Shown one piece after another: positions 8,063 to 16,452 of a stretch of 37,259 nucleotides of DNA. Within the stretch, counting starts at the first letter, position 1. Each line of letters opens with the position of its first letter. Location of the stretch: NCBI GenBank assembly GCA_903854475.1, contig CAINWP010000141.1:1-37259 (forward strand). The letters are read 5' to 3'. Made by a program: the position numbers and the translations under genes. The notes under the pieces are model-generated. The model made no database searches. It saw only the letters and a list, made by a program, of their open reading frames with translations, and had not been told where the DNA came from. The DNA is from an uncultured Verrucomicrobiota bacterium. Lineage in GTDB: Bacteria; Verrucomicrobiota; Verrucomicrobiia; Limisphaerales; UBA9464.

Positions 8063-10297
8063 ATGAAATCGATCATCCAGTCCGCTCTCCTTGCCGTGGT
8101 GCTCGCGACCGTCGCCGGTGCCCGCGCGGCCGACGACCTCCTCATCGCCGATTTCGAAGGCCCCGACTATGGCGCATGGAAGGCCACCGGTGAGGCGTTT
8201 GGCAGCGCCCCAGCCCGCGGCGCACTAGCCGGGCAGATGCAGGTCGAGGGTTTTCTCGGGAAGGGGTTGGTCAACACATTCCGCGGCGGCGATGACGCGA
8301 CCGGTACCTTGAGTTCACCGCCCTTCAAGATCGAGCGGCGCTTCCTCGCCTTCCTCATCGGCGGGGGGCACAACGAGCAGAAGCTCGCCCTGCAATTGCT
8401 GGTGGATGGCCAGGTGGTCCGTTCGGCGACGGGCCCGAATGACCGCAGTGGCGGCAGCGAGGCGTTGGCCCCGGACTCTTGGGACGTCGCCGATCTGGCC
8501 GGTCAGACGGCCTCCATTCGCATCGTCGACGAGGCCAAGGGCGGTTGGGGACATCTTAATGTCGATCACCTCCGGCAAACCGACGCCCGACCGAAAGGCC
8601 TGCAGAAGAACGTTGAGCGGTCCATCCCGGTGACGGCTCGTTATTTGCACCTGCCCATTCGCAACGGGGCTCCCAAGCGCGTGGTGACCTTGATGGTGGA
8701 CGGGAAGCCCGTCGTTCGGAATGACATCGAGTTGGCCGATGGCGCGGCCGATTGGTGGGCGCCCATGGACGTGTCGGCCTGGCGGGGAAAGACCGTCACC
8801 CTCCGTGTGGACGCATTGCCTGCCGATTCCACGGCGTTGTCGGCGATCGAACAGGGTGACGGTTTCAAGGATGAGGGATCGATGTACCGCGAGCCGTTGC
8901 GCGGGCAGTTCCATTTTTCGCCAAAGCGCGGTTGGAACAACGATCCGAACGGCATGGTCTTCTACAACGGCGAGTACCACTTGTTCTTCCAGCACAATCC
9001 GTACGGTTGGGATTGGGGCAACATGCACTGGGGTCATGCCGTCAGTCGCGATCTCGTCCACTGGGACGAGCTCGGAGACAAGCTCCTGCCCGACGACATG
9101 GGACCGATGTTCAGCGGCAGCGCCGTGGTGGACTGGAAGAACACCAGCGGCTTCGGCAAGGACGGCAAACCGCCGCTCGTGCTTATTTACACTGCCGCCG
9201 GCAATCCCGCGGTGCAGTGCATCGCCTACAGCACCGACGGCCGTAAGTTCACCAAGTTTGCGGGCAACCCCGTTCTGAAAGAAATCACCGGAGGCAATCG
9301 CGACCCCAAGGTGATGTGGCATGAAGCCTCCCGGAAATGGGTGATGGTGCTCTACGTGGAGTGGCAGAAAAAGCACACCATCCACTTCTTCAACTCGCCC
9401 AATTTGCGCGAGTGGAGCCTGGCCCAAATCGTCGAGGGCGATGCCCCCGGCAAACCCTATCTCTTCGAATGCCCCGACTTCTTCGAGTTGCCCGTGGACG
9501 GAGATCCGACCCTTCGGAAGTGGGTGTTGCTCGCAGCCAACAGCGCTTATGCCGTGGGCACCTTCGATGGCACCCGCTTCATGCCCGAGCAGAGCAATTT
9601 GGCCGGTCAGCGAGGTAAGGGTTTCTACGCGCCTCAGACCTTCAGCGACATTCCGGGTGCCGATGGGCGTCGCATTCAAATGGGTTGGTTCCAGACAGCG
9701 ACCAAAGGCATGACCTTCAACCAGTCCATGACCGTGCCGCTGGAGCTCCGGTTGCTGACCACGGTGGACGGGCCACGACTGACCTTCACGCCGGTGCGCG
9801 AACTGGAGGCGCTGCGGGCCGGCTCCCAACGCCTGGGTTCGTTGTCATTGGCTCCCGATGCCAAGAATCCGCTGGCGAAGGTGCAGGGGGAATTGCTGGA
9901 GGTTCGCGCCGTTCTGAAGCCCGGACAAGCGACCCACGTCGCGTTCAGCATTCGCGGGGTGCCTGTGGTTTACGACGTGAAGCAGCAAGAACTGGTGGTG
10001 GCTCAACATCGCGCGCCGGCGCCGCTGCACGACGGCACCTTGGACCTGATCATTTACTGCGACCGCACCGGCTTGGAGGTCTTCGCCAGCCGCGGGCTTT
10101 GCTACGTTCCCATGCCCGTCCAGCCGAAGCCCGAAGACCGTTCGCTTTCGCTGGAGGTCCAGGGAGGCACCGTCGCCTTCAAGAACCTTGAGGCTCATGA
10201 ACTGCAATCTGCCTGGACTGCGCGGAAAGTCGTGACGCCGCCGGGTTCAGTTTCTCCGCCCCGTCCGGCGTTCCCAGCCAGCCCGACGCGGCCATGA
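8063..10297 (+). CDS. Secreted glycoside hydrolase family 32 fructan hydrolase (levanase/inulinase type)
   Basis: The 744-residue product starts with a signal peptide (MKSIIQSALLAVVLATVAGARA). Residues about 25-180 form an N-terminal beta-rich domain seen on many GH32 levanases (LIADFEGPDYGAWKATGEAFG). The five-bladed catalytic domain begins near 280 and carries the hallmark WNNDPNG (about 291-297, nucleophile Asp), RDP (about 413-415, transition-state Asp) and ECPDFFELP (about 469, acid/base Glu). A C-terminal beta-sandwich (LEVFASRGLCYVPM) follows. It would release fructose from levan, inulin or sucrose-type fructans outside the cytoplasm. Its stop overlaps the fructokinase start by four bases, which supports a fructose-specific pathway. 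Confidence 0.94.
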   Translation: MKSIIQSALLAVVLATVAGARAADDLLIADFEGPDYGAWKATGEAFGSAPARGALAGQMQVEGFLGKGLVNTFRGGDDATGTLSSPPFKIERRFLAFLIGGGHNEQKLALQLLVDGQVVRSATGPNDRSGGSEALAPDSWDVADLAGQTASIRIVDEAKGGWGHLNVDHLRQTDARPKGLQKNVERSIPVTARYLHLPIRNGAPKRVVTLMVDGKPVVRNDIELADGAADWWAPMDVSAWRGKTVTLRVDALPADSTALSAIEQGDGFKDEGSMYREPLRGQFHFSPKRGWNNDPNGMVFYNGEYHLFFQHNPYGWDWGNMHWGHAVSRDLVHWDELGDKLLPDDMGPMFSGSAVVDWKNTSGFGKDGKPPLVLIYTAAGNPAVQCIAYSTDGRKFTKFAGNPVLKEITGGNRDPKVMWHEASRKWVMVLYVEWQKKHTIHFFNSPNLREWSLAQIVEGDAPGKPYLFECPDFFELPVDGDPTLRKWVLLAANSAYAVGTFDGTRFMPEQSNLAGQRGKGFYAPQTFSDIPGADGRRIQMGWFQTATKGMTFNQSMTVPLELRLLTTVDGPRLTFTPVRELEALRAGSQRLGSLSLAPDAKNPLAKVQGELLEVRAVLKPGQATHVAFSIRGVPVVYDVKQQELVVAQHRAPAPLHDGTLDLIIYCDRTGLEVFASRGLCYVPMPVQPKPEDRSLSLEVQGGTVAFKNLEAHELQSAWTARKVVTPPGSVSPPRPAFPASPTRP

Positions 10298-11238
10298 ACT
10301 TCGGATCCCGCCGCTACTTTTGCATCGGCCTCGGGGAAGTTCTGTGGGACCTCCTGCCGGGCGGTCGCCAATTGGGCGGAGCGCCCGCCAACTTCGCCTA
10401 CCATGCGCATGCGCTCGGCGCTGAGTCTCTCGTGGTCTCTCGCGTGGGCCGTGACGATCTGGGTCGGGATCTCCTTGAGCGCCTGAATGCTCTGGGTCTG
10501 GCGACCTCCGGGATCTCCGTCGATCCAGTCGCGCCCACCGGGTCCGTCAGCGTGACCCTCGATCCGTCGGGGCAGCCCGCTTACACCATCCACACCGAGG
10601 TCGCCTGGGACCTCCTGGAGGCCGGGCTAGAGGTTTTGCGAGTCGCGGCTGCAGCGGATGCGGTGTGCTTCGGGACATTGGCCCAGCGCCACCCGGTGGC
10701 CCGCGAGTCCATCCGGCGCGTGCTGCAGGCGACTCGGCCCGATGCCTTGCGCATCTTCGACATCAACCTTCGCCAACGGTTTTGGTCGCGCGAGGTGATC
10801 GTCGAGTCTTTGGCATTGGCCACTGTGCTGAAGTTGAATGACGAGGAGTTGCCTATACTCGCGGACTTGCTCGGTTGGCCGGGTGACGACGACCAGGGAC
10901 TGCTGGCGCGGTTGGCCCAGCAATTCGATTTGCGGGCTGTGGCCCTGACGCGAGGGGCTCGGGGCAGTCTCTTGTGGACGGCGGGCCGCAGTTGGGACTG
11001 GCCTGGTTCGGAGCTGAAGGTGGCCGACACCGTGGGTGCGGGCGACAGTTACACGGCGGCCCTCGCTCTGGGACTGCTGTCGGGGAAGGCTCCTGAAGAC
11101 ATTCTCCGCATCGCCCATCGAGTCGCAGATTTTGTCTGCACTCAGCCGGGAGCCACACCGCCCATGCCTGCGGATCTTGCCGCTGAATTGGTGGGCACGA
11201 GAAAAACCGAGGGGAATTCTTCGGGAAACCGAAGTTGA
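10294..11238 (+). CDS. PfkB-family sugar kinase, probable fructokinase
   Basis: The 314-residue cytoplasmic kinase of the ribokinase/PfkB family has the N-terminal signature GEVLWDLLPGG and GGAPANFAYHAHALG, and the C-terminal catalytic DTVGAGDSYTAAL (Asp base and anion hole GAGD). The start ATG overlaps the GH32 stop (ATGA), indicating translational coupling. The LWDLLPGGRQLGGAPANFA arrangement is typical of fructokinases, so phosphorylation of imported fructose is the expected role. A tRNA-Arg gene on the opposite strand begins three bases past the stop; no separate terminator is visible. Confidence 0.9.
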   Translation: MNFGSRRYFCIGLGEVLWDLLPGGRQLGGAPANFAYHAHALGAESLVVSRVGRDDLGRDLLERLNALGLATSGISVDPVAPTGSVSVTLDPSGQPAYTIHTEVAWDLLEAGLEVLRVAAAADAVCFGTLAQRHPVARESIRRVLQATRPDALRIFDINLRQRFWSREVIVESLALATVLKLNDEELPILADLLGWPGDDDQGLLARLAQQFDLRAVALTRGARGSLLWTAGRSWDWPGSELKVADTVGAGDSYTAALALGLLSGKAPEDILRIAHRVADFVCTQPGATPPMPADLAAELVGTRKTEGNSSGNRS

Positions 11239-11241
11239 AGC

Positions 11242-11318
11242 TGGTGCGCGGGGCGGGGGTCGAACCCACAACCTTCGGCTTCGGAGACCAACGCTCTATC
11301 CAATTGAGCTACCCGCGC
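11242..11318 (-). tRNA. tRNA-Arg (anticodon CCG)
   Basis: The reverse complement begins GCGCGGGTAGCTC and folds as a full cloverleaf: acceptor GCGCGGG/CCCGCGC, D-arm GCTC/GAGC, anticodon loop CTCCGAA with anticodon CCG, T-arm GTGGG-TTCGACC-CCCGC, discriminator A and an encoded CCA at 11242-11244. It reads CGG codons, which are frequent in this GC-rich window. The plus-strand ORF crossing it (GGGRTHNLRLRRPTLYPIELP) is the usual spurious antisense-tRNA peptide. The 175 bp from 11319 to 11493 show no gene. Confidence 0.96.
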
Positions 11319-11493
11319 AACCGACACGCTCACCTTAAGAATCCACCCACGGCAGGGCAACTGTTAGTTCTGGCCCTTGTTGGTTCTGACCTGCTCGGCC
11401 CTGTCTGCGATGCCAAGTGAGGTTTCTCCGCCCGCCGAGGTCGGCCGCATTGAGGGCTGGACATCGGGCATCCACTGACGGTGGATCGACTGC

Positions 11494-12687
11494 ATGATCC
11501 GGAACGTGCTGAGTACGAAGGCGGGAATCGTGTCCTTGATCGGCCTTCTCGGGATGGCCGTGTTGTCGCCGGCGGCCTGGTCGGCGGTCGACGTTCGCCC
11601 GGAGCGGGTCCCGGAAGGGGGGCTTCAACCCGATGCGCTCGTGGATGCACAGGGGCGGGTGCGCCTGATTTACCTGAGTGGCGATCCCAAGGCCGCGGAC
11701 ATCCATTGTGTGAGCCGTGAATCTGGACGTGGTGCTGCACGTGGAGAGTGGTCGCGACCTCAGACCGTCAATTCCGAGGCGGGTGCCGCGGTGGCCCTCG
11801 GCTCGGTGCGTGGGCCTCGATTGGCCTTGGGTGGTTCAGGAATCCTTCACGTGGTCTGGAATGGTTCATCGAAGGTGCCCGCCACCGCCGCGGGCTCGGC
11901 ACCGCTCCTGTATTCCCGATCAAAGCCATCGGGTGAGGGATTCGAGCCCCAACGGGCCTTGGGTGGAACCACCCGCCACCTGGATGGCGGCGCGTCGGTG
12001 GCTGCCGACGGCAAGGGCACCGTTTGGGTGGTGTGGCACGCGGCGTTGCCGACCGCTCCAGCCGGAGGCGATGACGAAACCCATCGAGCGGTTTTTCTGA
12101 GCGTTTCGCGCGACGAGGGTGGGACCTTTGATGCCCCGCGCCGCATTGATCCGCCCGGCATGGGTGTTTGCGCCTGCTGCGCCCTGGATGCGGGGGTCGG
12201 GCCGGATGGATCGGGTTGGGTGCTCGTCCGTGGGGCAGCCGGAAAGTCGCAGCGGGGCATGCAGTTGCTCACCGCGGGTGCCGGTTCGTTGGACTTCCAA
12301 CGGCGGGCCCTAGATAGTTGGGATTTAAATCAATGCCCCATGTCCACGGCCCGTTTGAGTGGGTCCGGTGGTCGATCTCTGGCTGTATGGATGTCTGAGG
12401 GACGCATTCGACTGGGTCGGATGGGGGTGACAGATTCGGTCCGTGCTCTGTCGGAATCGGGTCGCAAGGCCAACCATCCGGTCGTGGTGCCGCTCGAAGG
12501 CTCGGGCTCGTTGGTCGTGGCCTGGACGGAGGGAACAGCCTGGCAGCGCGGCGGCGATTTGGCCTGGCGCACCGTGGGAGCGGATGCGTCTCAAGACTCG
12601 CCGGTGCAACGACTGCCAGGGGTTCCCGTGTGGGGTTCCGTCGCGGCGTGGCGGGAGTCGGACGGTCATGTCACCGTCGTGTACTGA
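11494..12687 (+). CDS. Secreted BNR/sialidase-like beta-propeller protein of unknown substrate
   Basis: The 397-residue product has a signal peptide (AGIVSLIGLLGMAVLSPAAWSA) followed by blade-like repeats with Asp-box or related patterns (SVSRDEGGTFDAPRRID, LLYSRSKPSGEGFEPQRAL). This is the arrangement seen in exo-alpha-sialidase-like proteins common in planctomycetes and verrucomicrobia. A Cys cluster GVCACCALD about midway is notable and could bind a metal or form disulfides. The classical sialidase Arg triad cannot be assigned, so a carbohydrate-active role is only a family-level guess. No operon partner is visible; it is flanked by the tRNA-Arg gene and a convergent hydrolase. Confidence 0.6.
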   Translation: MIRNVLSTKAGIVSLIGLLGMAVLSPAAWSAVDVRPERVPEGGLQPDALVDAQGRVRLIYLSGDPKAADIHCVSRESGRGAARGEWSRPQTVNSEAGAAVALGSVRGPRLALGGSGILHVVWNGSSKVPATAAGSAPLLYSRSKPSGEGFEPQRALGGTTRHLDGGASVAADGKGTVWVVWHAALPTAPAGGDDETHRAVFLSVSRDEGGTFDAPRRIDPPGMGVCACCALDAGVGPDGSGWVLVRGAAGKSQRGMQLLTAGAGSLDFQRRALDSWDLNQCPMSTARLSGSGGRSLAVWMSEGRIRLGRMGVTDSVRALSESGRKANHPVVVPLEGSGSLVVAWTEGTAWQRGGDLAWRTVGADASQDSPVQRLPGVPVWGSVAAWRESDGHVTVVY

Positions 12688-12784
12688 ACCCGTCTGGCTG
12701 AGAGAGATTGGACCTCGGAGCTTCCGCCGGCTCTGGCTCATCATCCGATGCCGCAGGACGCCAGAAAGCCCGAGATCCGGACCT

Positions 12785-13702
12785 TCAGGGTTTCCTGTCT
12801 CGGAAGCTCTCGCGAATGAAGGTTACCACCGGCGCTGGATCGTCGAGCCCGTGGGGGTGGTGGCCTACGCCCGGCTTGTGGATCACTTGGATTCGCCCAC
12901 CTAGGCCCTGATACCGGGACTCGATCAGGCCTGTGTTCTCGGCCACCGGCACCACATCGTCGATGTCGCCGACCACATGGATGAGTCGGACCTTGGCCTT
13001 GGCTAGCGGGGCGAGTCGGTCCACTGGGTTGCCGGTGAAGGCCAGCGCCTCTGCTTCGGTGGCAAAGCCGTAGTAGCGCTGCAGTTGAGACCAGTCTCCG
13101 GTGCTGCCCTTGCCGGTGCCCTTGCCACCGGGCCAACTCTTGAAATCGCACACGGGCGCGTCGCCATAAATGCACGCCACGCGTTCCGGGTTCTTGGCGG
13201 CAAAGCGGTAGGCGTAGAGACCGCCGCGGCTAATGCCCACCAGGGCCGCCTTGGGTCCGAGACCGCCACGCTGGAGCACTTGATAGAACGCCTCGAACTG
13301 TTCCAGCGCCCGAGGTGAACCAAAGGTGTTGCCGACCTCGAGGTGAACGTGGTGGAACCCGTGTTCCAGCAGTTGCAGGACACCGGTCCGATCCGTGAAC
13401 GCGTCGGGGAATTCCAGACACCAGCTCCACGGTTTCCCGGGTGCTGCCTGACGCGGTTCGACGACCCATGCGGTCGCGCCATCCACGGCAAAGCGGTGTC
13501 GTACGAATCCGTGCCATGGGTCCACGCGGTCGCCAGGCCAGGGTGAGGCGGCCGGATCGCCCTTCGCAGCGGTGGCGGCAGAAGGAATTGTTGGGGTCGA
13601 GGTGGGCGAAGTTGTTTCCTTCGGATCAGCGGCTTTCAGGGCGGTCGATGCGATGAGTAAAAAAGCGCAGCAAAGCCACGGCGCGCAGGGCAGGAAGGGC
13701 AT
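12785..13702 (-). CDS. Secreted alpha/beta hydrolase (esterase/S9-peptidase-like)
   Basis: The 305-residue product has a signal peptide (PWLCCAFLLIASTALKAADP) and a low-complexity Thr/Ser/Pro linker to about residue 50. The alpha/beta-hydrolase core has nucleophile elbow GISRGG (Ser), a candidate acid in GDIDDVVPV and catalytic His in KPGVGHHPHG. The layout resembles small prolyl-oligopeptidase-like or esterase members; the substrate is unknown. It is convergent with the BNR protein gene (stops 97 bp apart) and divergent from tRNA-Asp. Confidence 0.75.
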   Translation of the reverse strand: MPFLPCAPWLCCAFLLIASTALKAADPKETTSPTSTPTIPSAATAAKGDPAASPWPGDRVDPWHGFVRHRFAVDGATAWVVEPRQAAPGKPWSWCLEFPDAFTDRTGVLQLLEHGFHHVHLEVGNTFGSPRALEQFEAFYQVLQRGGLGPKAALVGISRGGLYAYRFAAKNPERVACIYGDAPVCDFKSWPGGKGTGKGSTGDWSQLQRYYGFATEAEALAFTGNPVDRLAPLAKAKVRLIHVVGDIDDVVPVAENTGLIESRYQGLGGRIQVIHKPGVGHHPHGLDDPAPVVTFIRESFRDRKP

Positions 13703-13851
13703 GTTTTACCCAGTATTTCCGCGGATTCGGAGTCTGTCCATGGGCCGTTCTCCGGAATATCGGCGGCTCTTGTCCGAAAAGTTTTTAGAGAATTTGAGAC
13801 AAAAGCGTTGACGAAAGAGGGCAATAGAAAGCACCTTCCGCTCCCCAACGC

Positions 13852-13928
13852 GGGGGTGTAGCTCAATTGGTTAGAGCGCTGCCCTGTCACGGCAGAGGTT
13901 ACGGGTTCGAGTCCCGCCACTCCCGCCA
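13852..13928 (+). tRNA. tRNA-Asp (anticodon GTC)
   Basis: Begins GGGGGTGTAGCTCAATTGG. Acceptor GGGGGTG pairs with CACTCCC (one G-U), D-arm GCTC/GAGC, anticodon stem CTGCC/GGCAG with loop CTGTCAC (anticodon GTC), T-loop TTCGAGT, discriminator G as expected for Asp, and encoded CCA at 13926-13928. The outermost T-stem pair is A-C, a small irregularity. A TTGACG hexamer at 13808-13813 may be the -35 element. Confidence 0.96.
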
Positions 13929-13943
13929 TTTTCCCCAGCGTTG

Positions 13944-13970
13944 AAAAACCGGCCTCAAAGCCGGTTTTTT
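13944..13970 (+). terminator. Rho-independent terminator of tRNA-Asp
   Basis: CCGGC and GCCGG form a GC stem around a six-base loop, extended by an A5/T5 pairing and ending in six T residues (AAAAACCGGC...GCCGGTTTTTT). It lies 16 bases after the tRNA CCA end. The flanking A and T runs make it potentially bidirectional. Confidence 0.85.
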
Positions 13971-14355
13971 GCTGCCCAGAGCTTTTTGGCCTCCAGAGGT
14001 CTCCATCGACCTCCTGGGCCACAGGCCGGTGAGAACACGGGATTGAAACTGTTAAAATACGGGGTCTGCAGCGGAGTTTGAGAAAACCACCCGATCGGCT
14101 AAATACGCCCAGCGCCCAAATGATCCACCTGACTCTGGATCCAACTGGTTTCAAGCTCTTGTCGGCCACCGTCTGCACCTTAGAGACCGCGCGAACCAGA
14201 CCGGTCGGCAGACTTTGCTGCTCCAGTACCTGCCATACCATGGATAATCGAACCCTCCCGGGGGCGATTCTGGAACATGGCGGTTTCAGCAATCGAAAGC
14301 CCAAGCAATTTGAGCGATGTCCGGAACCTGCCGACGGTCCTCAGATCCTCCGAAT
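13971..14355. other. Intergenic stretch, no supported gene
   Basis: About 385 bp between the tRNA-Asp terminator and the abiE control region. Two ORFs cross it (minus 13636-14304, plus 14078-14392), but neither has recognisable domains and the minus one runs through the tRNA. No duplicate of the tRNA-Asp 3' end was seen nearby. Composition is less regular than the flanking genes; it may be decayed sequence. Confidence 0.4.
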
Positions 14356-14370
14356 CGGGTCATTGACCCG
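14356..14370. promoter_or_regulatory. 15-bp palindrome CGGGTCATTGACCCG upstream of abiEi
   Basis: Seven-base arms CGGGTCA/TGACCCG around one central base, ending 68 bp before the abiEi ATG and followed by an AT-rich promoter-like stretch (TTTTGTAAAATGTAATATTT). A TTGACC hexamer sits inside the palindrome and could be a -35 box. AbiEi-type antitoxins are known to repress their own promoter by binding inverted repeats, so this may be the operator. The same architecture recurs at 36207-36221 in the btaA control region, which argues instead for a shared regulator. Confidence 0.4.
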
Positions 14371-14438
14371 TTTTGTAAAATGTAATATTTAGGAATAACT
14401 TGTTGATATCTGCATTCGTTTAGTAACATTTATTCACC

Positions 14439-15035
14439 ATGACTGAAGCCGACCGAACCCTAGATTTGGTGAAGCGCTTGGGGCTGGTTCGTCCGAAAGA
14501 CCTGAACCAACATGGCATCCCGGTCATCTACCTCCGGCGGTTGCTCCACCGCGGTGAACTCGTCCAACCAGCCCGAGGCGTTTACGCCGTCACGGGACAC
14601 GAGCCCACGCTGCACCACAGTCTCGCGATGGTCAGCAAACGGATTCCCCGGGGCGTGGTGTGCTTGTTGAGTGCTCTTGCTTACCATGACATCGGCACCC
14701 AACTGCCCTCGGTCGTCTGGTTGGCGATCGACCAGCGCTCACGCCCGCTGGTTACCACCGATCTTCCCGCCAAGATCGTCCGTTTTTCGGCCCAGTCGCT
14801 CGTCGAAGGAGTCGAGGAGCACAGTGTCGAAGGTGTCACCGTGAGGATCACCAATCCGGCAAAAACCGTAGCCGATTGCTTCAAGTTCCGAAACAAGGTG
14901 GGCTTGGACATCGCCCTTGAAGCGCTGAGGGACGCGTGGCGCAAGCGTAAGGTTACTATGGTTGAACTAGACCGTTTTGCCGCAACCAACCGTGTGACGA
15001 ACGTGATGCGACCCTACCTGGAGATGCTGACGTGA
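14439..15035 (+). CDS. abiEi: Type IV toxin-antitoxin AbiEi family antitoxin
   Basis: The 198-residue product has an N-terminal winged-helix domain (LVKRLGLVRPKDLNQHGIPVIYLRRLLHRGELVQPARGVYAV), the standard AbiEi DNA-binding domain. The C-terminal domain follows with LSALAYHDIGTQLPSVVWLAI and VRITNPAKTVADCFKFRNKVGLDIALEALRDAW. AbiEi represses the abiE operon and blocks the AbiEii nucleotidyltransferase toxin. It is full length, but its partner gene, starting in the overlapping GTGA at 15032, is truncated, so this is now an orphan antitoxin. The AT-rich sequence before the ATG contrasts with the GC-rich surroundings and looks like an intact promoter. Confidence 0.9.
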   Translation: MTEADRTLDLVKRLGLVRPKDLNQHGIPVIYLRRLLHRGELVQPARGVYAVTGHEPTLHHSLAMVSKRIPRGVVCLLSALAYHDIGTQLPSVVWLAIDQRSRPLVTTDLPAKIVRFSAQSLVEGVEEHSVEGVTVRITNPAKTVADCFKFRNKVGLDIALEALRDAWRKRKVTMVELDRFAATNRVTNVMRPYLEMLT

Positions 15036-15154
15036 AGGAAAAGCCCATCCACAACTTGGCCGCTTCCGTCTACGACCGACTGCTCAAGCGGACCAGATCT
15101 GGCGCCGAGGACTTCCAATTCGTGCTCATGCGCCGCCCCAAATGCTCTGCCTGA
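15032..15154 (+). pseudogene. 5' stub of the AbiEii nucleotidyltransferase toxin gene
   Basis: Beginning with a GTG that overlaps the abiEi stop (GTGA), the frame reads VKEKPIHNLAASVYDRLLKR and continues to AEDFQFVLMR. This is the conserved AbiEii N-terminus (KPI-N-AASV-RLL, then GEDFQ-LL-R). Family members then continue with YALERLLYRL and about 250 more residues; here the frame turns into RRPKCSA and stops at 15152-15154. The gene is thus cut after about 34 native codons, exactly where the convergent hipA coding sequence ends. No toxin activity is expected. It is too short for the ORF track. Confidence 0.8.
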
Positions 15155-16449
15155 ACGTTCAACCCGTTCAGAATCGCCTCGGCGACCGGTTCCGGGAAGA
15201 GTTTGGGGATCTCGGCGCGCACTTTGTCTAAGACCCGGGGCGTCTGGTCGAGGATGTCGGCGATGATGGAGCGCATTCCAGGCATACCGCACCGGTTGGC
15301 TGTCTCAAGCCAGTGACGGCATTCGATCTCGGCGATCCGGTAATGGCGATTCTTGCCCAGGACCGCCATGGCCAAGGTTGCCTTTTGGGCGGACAGCTTC
15401 CCACGGCCATGTCCGATGACCGGATGGGCCGACAGCACGTCATAGCGCGGGGTGAGTTCGTAGTCGCCCTGCGGCAGCAGAAAGAGGCTGAAGTTCTTCG
15501 CATGCCCATCGATGGCCGCCAGCAGCCAGAAGATCACCTGGGTACGCAGGAAGCTCGTGCGGTCTTCGTCGGCCCGGAGGGATCCCTGCAGGAGGTTCAT
15601 GATCTTCAGGATTCCCGGGCCACCATCGACCTCGTATTTGAGGTGGGGAGGCGTCGCCGTGGCCTGGCACAAGTCCTCTTGGGGAAGACGTAGCCACCGG
15701 GTTTTGTCGGATGACAACCGGCGGTCGAAGCGTTCGACCACGAGCACCTGATAGTCGCCGAACCGCCGAATTTTCGAATTCGCCGTCGGGATCCCGTAGG
15801 CCTTCAGGATCCGACCGCAAAGCCATTCATTCTCGACCGAGGAGGACAAATCGATGCTCTGCGGTCCGGCTCCGATCGGTAATTTGAGAATGTGCGTGGT
15901 AGGCGTGGCTCCGGTGGGTCGATGCCAGGCTCCCTCGTGCCAGAGCAGGGCCGTCTTTTCCTGCGCCCCGGCGAGGCTGATGCGGAAGTGATCCTCGGAT
16001 GGAGGGTCTCCGTCCCGCGGGTCCGCCAGGGTTGCGGCCAGCAGCCGGGCGACCTGGGCAGAACCGAGTCGATCACCCGTGATCCGCGACAGGTCTCCGG
16101 GCAAGGCATCCTCCGGGAGCAGTTGCAGCGCCCCGACGCAGTCGCGTCCGACCGCTTGGAGCAAGTCGAAGGGGTCGATGCTGGGAACCTGGAACCGGCG
16201 CTGGATGCGTTCGCGGATCCCTCGGTTATCGGGAAGAAGATTGTCGAAGAACGCCTCGACTCCGTCTCGGAAGGGTTCGCCGGACGGTCGCAACGGCAGC
16301 GACAGCGAAATGGGCCGGGCATGGGGAGAACCCAGCCAACGGTCGTCATAGGCGAATGTATGGGTTCCCCGCGTGGGGGTCCGCCAAAGACCGACCCGCT
16401 CGCCGTTCATCCAAATGGACAGGGCTCTGGAATAACGAGGACGGGGCAT
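15070..16449 (-). CDS. hipA: HipA-family Ser/Thr kinase toxin
   Basis: The 459-residue product has the HipA layout: N-terminal subdomain (SIWMNGERVGLW, VEAFFDNLLPDN), SLAGAQEK at about 158-165 (ATP-binding, autophosphorylation-loop motif), HILKLP, VVERFDRR, catalytic loop IDGHAKNFSLF and metal-binding YDVLSAHP. All key motifs look intact, so kinase activity is plausible; HipA homologues phosphorylate aminoacyl-tRNA synthetases or related targets. It follows hipB by three bases. The last 20 or so residues (about STNWKSSAPDLVRLSSRS) are encoded by the antisense of the abiEii stub, so they are probably a read-through tail acquired when the module inserted there. Confidence 0.93.
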   Translation of the reverse strand: MPRPRYSRALSIWMNGERVGLWRTPTRGTHTFAYDDRWLGSPHARPISLSLPLRPSGEPFRDGVEAFFDNLLPDNRGIRERIQRRFQVPSIDPFDLLQAVGRDCVGALQLLPEDALPGDLSRITGDRLGSAQVARLLAATLADPRDGDPPSEDHFRISLAGAQEKTALLWHEGAWHRPTGATPTTHILKLPIGAGPQSIDLSSSVENEWLCGRILKAYGIPTANSKIRRFGDYQVLVVERFDRRLSSDKTRWLRLPQEDLCQATATPPHLKYEVDGGPGILKIMNLLQGSLRADEDRTSFLRTQVIFWLLAAIDGHAKNFSLFLLPQGDYELTPRYDVLSAHPVIGHGRGKLSAQKATLAMAVLGKNRHYRIAEIECRHWLETANRCGMPGMRSIIADILDQTPRVLDKVRAEIPKLFPEPVAEAILNGLNVQAEHLGRRMSTNWKSSAPDLVRLSSRS

Positions 16450-16452
16450 GGG

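Noticed and set aside
8315-9829. 504-residue minus-strand ORF opposite the GH32 gene
   Set aside because: Antisense shadow in GC-rich coding DNA; the plus strand carries the full GH32 catalytic motifs.
11235-11420. Plus-strand ORF with GGGRTHNLRLRRPTLYPIELP
   Set aside because: It is the antisense translation of the tRNA-Arg gene, a common spurious peptide.
13636-14304. 222-residue minus-strand ORF including AGVAGLEPVTSAVTGQRSNQLSYTP
   Set aside because: It runs through the tRNA-Asp gene and its terminator in antisense; the motif is the usual antisense-tRNA artefact and no domain is seen elsewhere in it.
14078-14392. Plus-strand ORF of 104 residues in the gap before abiEi
   Set aside because: No domain, signal or start context; the composition is not protein-like, and it overlaps the abiE palindrome.
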